Shown: positions 11,646-13,381 of the stretch, piece by piece
How the letters are laid out: each line of letters opens with the position of its first letter
How positions within the stretch are numbered: position 1 is the first letter of the stretch
Assembly (NCBI GenBank): GCA_937876865.1
Contig: CALEFF010000015.1
Span: forward strand, 1 to 13,381
Source of the DNA: an uncultured Bacteroidales bacterium
GTDB taxonomy: Bacteria; Bacteroidota; Bacteroidia; Bacteroidales; P3
Reading direction: 5' to 3'
Length of the DNA: 13,381 nucleotides
The notes under the pieces: generated by a model
The model's database searches: none
What the model saw: the letters and a program-made list of their open reading frames with translations, nothing else
What the model was told of the DNA's origin: nothing
Translations under genes and position numbers: made by a program

Positions 11646-11876
11646 TTAAGCCATTCTTTTTATAAAAGTTCTATCCGTGAAACCTCTTTCGGTAATAAGG
11701 AATCGCTTCCCTTTTATTCGTGAAGCAGTTACACGAATAGATGTTGGTTTTGCATCCTTGAATAGGATAAATACCTCGTCTTTAACATTAAGACGGTTAA
11801 TGGTTTCTGATACCGAAACCTTAAATCGCAGATTTTCAAACTCTGCATACTCTTTTTCAATTTGTTCTAAATCCAT
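11646..11876 (-). CDS. First gene of the leftward early operon, unknown function
   Basis: A 76-aa basic protein in the position usually held by cro, first gene opposite the repressor. No helix-turn-helix is apparent. A short N-terminal helix (LEQIEKEYAEFENLRFK) is followed by beta-type sequence with basic residues (DEVFILFKDAKPTSIRVTASRIKGKRFLITERG, then DRTFIKRM). I have seen similar 'KPTSIRVxASR' proteins in Bacteroides phages but know no function. DNA binding is possible from its charge and place. Confidence 0.6.
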   Translation of the reverse strand: MDLEQIEKEYAEFENLRFKVSVSETINRLNVKDEVFILFKDAKPTSIRVTASRIKGKRFLITERGFTDRTFIKRMA

Positions 11877-11895
11877 AATTTTTTAGTGTTAAAAA

Positions 11896-11926
11896 TTTGT
11901 TTTTGTATAATTATTTATTACTTTTG
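11896..11926 (+). promoter_or_regulatory. Repressor operon promoter
   Basis: TTTG (11896-11899), a 19-nt spacer and TACTTTTG (11919-11926) match the Bacteroidetes promoter pattern. Transcription would start near 11932, giving a leader of about 95 nt before the repressor ATG at 12026. A leftward promoter for the early genes must also lie in 11877-12025; TATTTTTG on the minus strand (11975-11982) is the best candidate -7 box, but its -33 element is poor. Confidence 0.6.
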
Positions 11927-11979
11927 TTGCAAACAATGTTTATTAAAAATATAACAAGTTTAATTTTGTATATGCAAAA
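11922..11979. promoter_or_regulatory. Candidate repressor operators
   Basis: Two related near-palindromes occur in the divergent region: TTTTGTTGCAAA (11922-11933) and TTTTGTATATGCAAAA (11964-11979). They share TTTTGT...TGCAAA half-sites. The first overlaps the -7 box of the repressor promoter; the second overlaps the candidate leftward -7 box. This is what a CI-type protein that represses early genes and controls itself would need. A further short palindrome, AAACAATGTTT, is at 11931-11941. Confidence 0.45.
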
Positions 11980-12025
11980 ATATAATTTATTTCATAATTG
12001 CCAATAATCTTTTAATTCTTTTTTT

Positions 12026-12901
12026 ATGAAAAATGAAAATTCTTCTGTCCGCAATCGTCTAAAGAGCTACATCAAGTATAGCAGAATGACGCAAGATTCG
12101 TTTGCTGAATCATTAGGTTTATCAAGAAGTTATGTAAATGCTATTCGTAAAGGAATAAGCAATACAACTCTTGATAAGATTTTAGAAAAATACCCTGACC
12201 TTAATCGCAATTGGTTATTGTTTGGCGAAGGCGAAATGATTAAAAACAATGGAAACAATATCGTTAATAAACACAATGTAAACGGAGATAATAATTACAA
12301 CTCAACAATATATAATTCATCTCGTGATGTAGTTGATGCAGAAAAAGTTATTCCTTATATTGACACAAGCATTGCACGAAAGAGAAACTTTGACGTGCGT
12401 GAAGCAATCAAGAATGAAGATAACTTGCTACAAAAATCGTTAAGCGACCTATTCTTGCCTGTTGATTACTGCCAAAAAATGAATGATGATAGTATGCAAG
12501 AGATGGTACAACAAGGCGATCTATTGTTTGTTAAGTTTTTGCCACGAGATGCTAATCTTGTTGATGGTTCTGTCTATCTTATCTTCACAAAGAGTTATGG
12601 TATCTTGCTTCGCCAAGTGAAGATAAATGGCGAGGAATTTATTCTTCGTGCGCTTAATCATAACTATGGCGACATTACCATTCATCGTGACGACATTATA
12701 GACTTCGGCAACATTGTTCACTTGCTCCGTTCAACGTTCTATGCACCAAAGAATTTCGCTACACTTGATACCATTGCAAAAGAATCATCGGCACAAGTAC
12801 AAAAATTGATTGATGAAGTGCGAGAACAAAATACTCGGTTAAACTCTGAAAGAGACAAGAATGATAAACTCGTTAATGCACTATTAACTAAAATAAATTA
12901 A
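12026..12901 (+). CDS. CI-like phage repressor: XRE HTH plus S24-type domain
   Basis: A 291-aa protein. Residues 8-60 are an XRE helix-turn-helix (NRLKSYIKYSRMTQDSFAES, GLSRSYVNAIRKG, ending NRNWLLFGEGEM). Residues 74-100 are an Asn-rich linker. Residues 145-240 resemble the S24/LexA C-terminal domain (QKMNDDSMQEMVQQGDLLFV, ILLRQVKINGEEFILRALNHNY). S156 sits at the catalytic Ser position of the DSM motif, but the site of the catalytic Lys seems to be R196, and no Ala-Gly cleavage site is seen, so self-cleavage is doubtful. Residues 252-290 form a coiled coil. It should maintain lysogeny by binding the operators just upstream. A second HTH gene follows 4 nt downstream. Confidence 0.88.
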   Translation: MKNENSSVRNRLKSYIKYSRMTQDSFAESLGLSRSYVNAIRKGISNTTLDKILEKYPDLNRNWLLFGEGEMIKNNGNNIVNKHNVNGDNNYNSTIYNSSRDVVDAEKVIPYIDTSIARKRNFDVREAIKNEDNLLQKSLSDLFLPVDYCQKMNDDSMQEMVQQGDLLFVKFLPRDANLVDGSVYLIFTKSYGILLRQVKINGEEFILRALNHNYGDITIHRDDIIDFGNIVHLLRSTFYAPKNFATLDTIAKESSAQVQKLIDEVREQNTRLNSERDKNDKLVNALLTKIN

Positions 12902-12905
12902 CTAT

Positions 12906-13313
12906 ATGGCAAAACAAGAAAAAACCCCAGAAGCAGAATCGTTTATGATTGAGTTTTGGGATAGGATAAACCAAGTTGTTCAAAAAAGCAATATGAGTCA
13001 AGGTGCTTTTGCTAAAACAATAGGTTTGCATAAGCATCAGTTGGTTTCAAGCTCTGAACGTTGTGCGGAAATAAGAATTTCAACAATAGCACAAATTATT
13101 AAAACATATAACGTTGATGCTAATTGGTTGTTTGGAAATGAAACACAAATACAAACACAAACACAAACACAAACACAAAACGTTAAAGAGTTTTTTTTAG
13201 AAAAAGAACTTGACCTTAAAACCAAAGAACTTGAAAACAAAACTGCTGAACTTAACGAAATCAAAGCAAAGATTGCAGATATATCTATCAAACTAAAAGA
13301 GTTAGTTATATAG
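12906..13313 (+). CDS. Second HTH protein with a Thr-Gln repeat linker and coiled coil
   Basis: A 135-aa protein co-transcribed with the repressor (4-nt gap). Residues 15-78 are an XRE-type helix-turn-helix (FWDRINQVVQKSNMSQGAFAKTIGL, then ISTIAQIIKTYNVDANWLFGNE) that ends like the first repressor, so the HTH domains are probably related. Residues 80-91 are TQIQTQTQTQTQ, encoded by a hexanucleotide repeat. Residues 95-133 form a coiled coil, as in the first repressor. There is no S24 domain. It may heterodimerise with, or modulate, the CI-like protein through the coiled coil; that is inference. Confidence 0.78.
   Translation: MAKQEKTPEAESFMIEFWDRINQVVQKSNMSQGAFAKTIGLHKHQLVSSSERCAEIRISTIAQIIKTYNVDANWLFGNETQIQTQTQTQTQNVKEFFLEKELDLKTKELENKTAELNEIKAKIADISIKLKELVI
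13143..13178 (+). repeat. Hexanucleotide tandem repeat ACACAA x6
   Basis: Six 6-bp units (the second is ATACAA) encode (Thr-Gln)n between the HTH and the coiled coil. Units of six change linker length without a frameshift, so slippage would tune the spacing of the DNA-binding domain. Confidence 0.85.
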
Positions 13314-13333
13314 TGTTATATCTACGAAAACAA

Positions 13334-13373
13334 AAAGTGCCTTATATCGTTGTTTGTTCGTATAAGGCACTTT
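13334..13373. terminator. Strong hairpin terminator after the repressor operon
   Basis: AAAGTGCCTTATA (13334-13346) pairs perfectly with TATAAGGCACTTT (13361-13373), a 13-bp stem with a 14-nt loop. T-rich sequence follows on the plus strand, and an A/T-rich flank on the other side would let it work in both directions. It closes the repressor operon 20 nt after its last stop. Confidence 0.85.
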
Positions 13374-13381
13374 GTTTTATC

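Overview
The window looks like the left end and early region of an integrated temperate phage (or a phage-like integrative element) in a Bacteroidales-type host such as Bacteroides, Prevotella or relatives. Grounds for the host: AT-rich DNA, promoters of the Bacteroidetes form (TTTG, about 19-20 nt, TAnnTTTG), almost no Shine-Dalgarno sequences, a Bacteroidetes-style tyrosine recombinase, and a flanking gene for a secreted GH85 endo-beta-N-acetylglucosaminidase. No structural or packaging genes and no right-hand attachment site are inside the window, so 'prophage' is an inference from the recombination, replication and repressor genes.

Layout. (1) 1-1326, minus strand: 5' part of the GH85 gene, probably host chromosome, running off the left edge. 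(2) 1327-1619: gene-free junction with several inverted and direct repeats, probably holding the GH85 promoter, the integrase control region and perhaps the left attachment site. (3) 1620-2822, plus strand: tyrosine integrase. (4) 2779-3991, minus strand: a compact four-gene operon (OB-fold-like protein, putative small DNA-binding protein, DUF3127/SSB-like protein, coiled-coil protein) with a good promoter at 4027-4058. (5) 3992-4287: a doubtful 100-aa ORF, and on the opposite strand a promoter plus terminator that could make a small RNA of about 90 nt. (6) 4288-7797, minus strand: tightly packed accessory early genes: DUF551-like, YopX, an ASCH-domain fusion, an HExxH zincin-like protein, two paralogous Cys-rich proteins, a 37-aa gene, and a DUF7666-type protein carrying 9-residue repeats. 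(7) 7892-9137: a protein of unknown function and a replisome organizer. (8) 9220-11033: RecT annealing protein and YqaJ-like nuclease, a RecET-type recombination pair. (9) 11008-11876: four small genes, one with an HTH_39 domain. (10) 11877-12025: divergent control region. (11) 12026-13313, plus strand: an S24-type CI-like repressor and a second HTH/coiled-coil protein, followed by a strong hairpin terminator.

Working together: the divergent region at 11877-12025 should be the lysogeny switch. The repressor operon runs right, and the early operon runs left through recombination (RecT/YqaJ), replication (replisome organizer) and accessory genes toward the integrase. The most striking observation is a 10-bp tandem duplication at 5751-5770. 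Removing one copy restores an overlapping stop/start (ATGA) between two genes, so the present 232-aa ASCH protein appears to be a recent fusion. An 82-bp duplicated block (4700-4781 and 6611-6692) also shows that the Cys-rich gene was copied together with the tail of its upstream neighbour.
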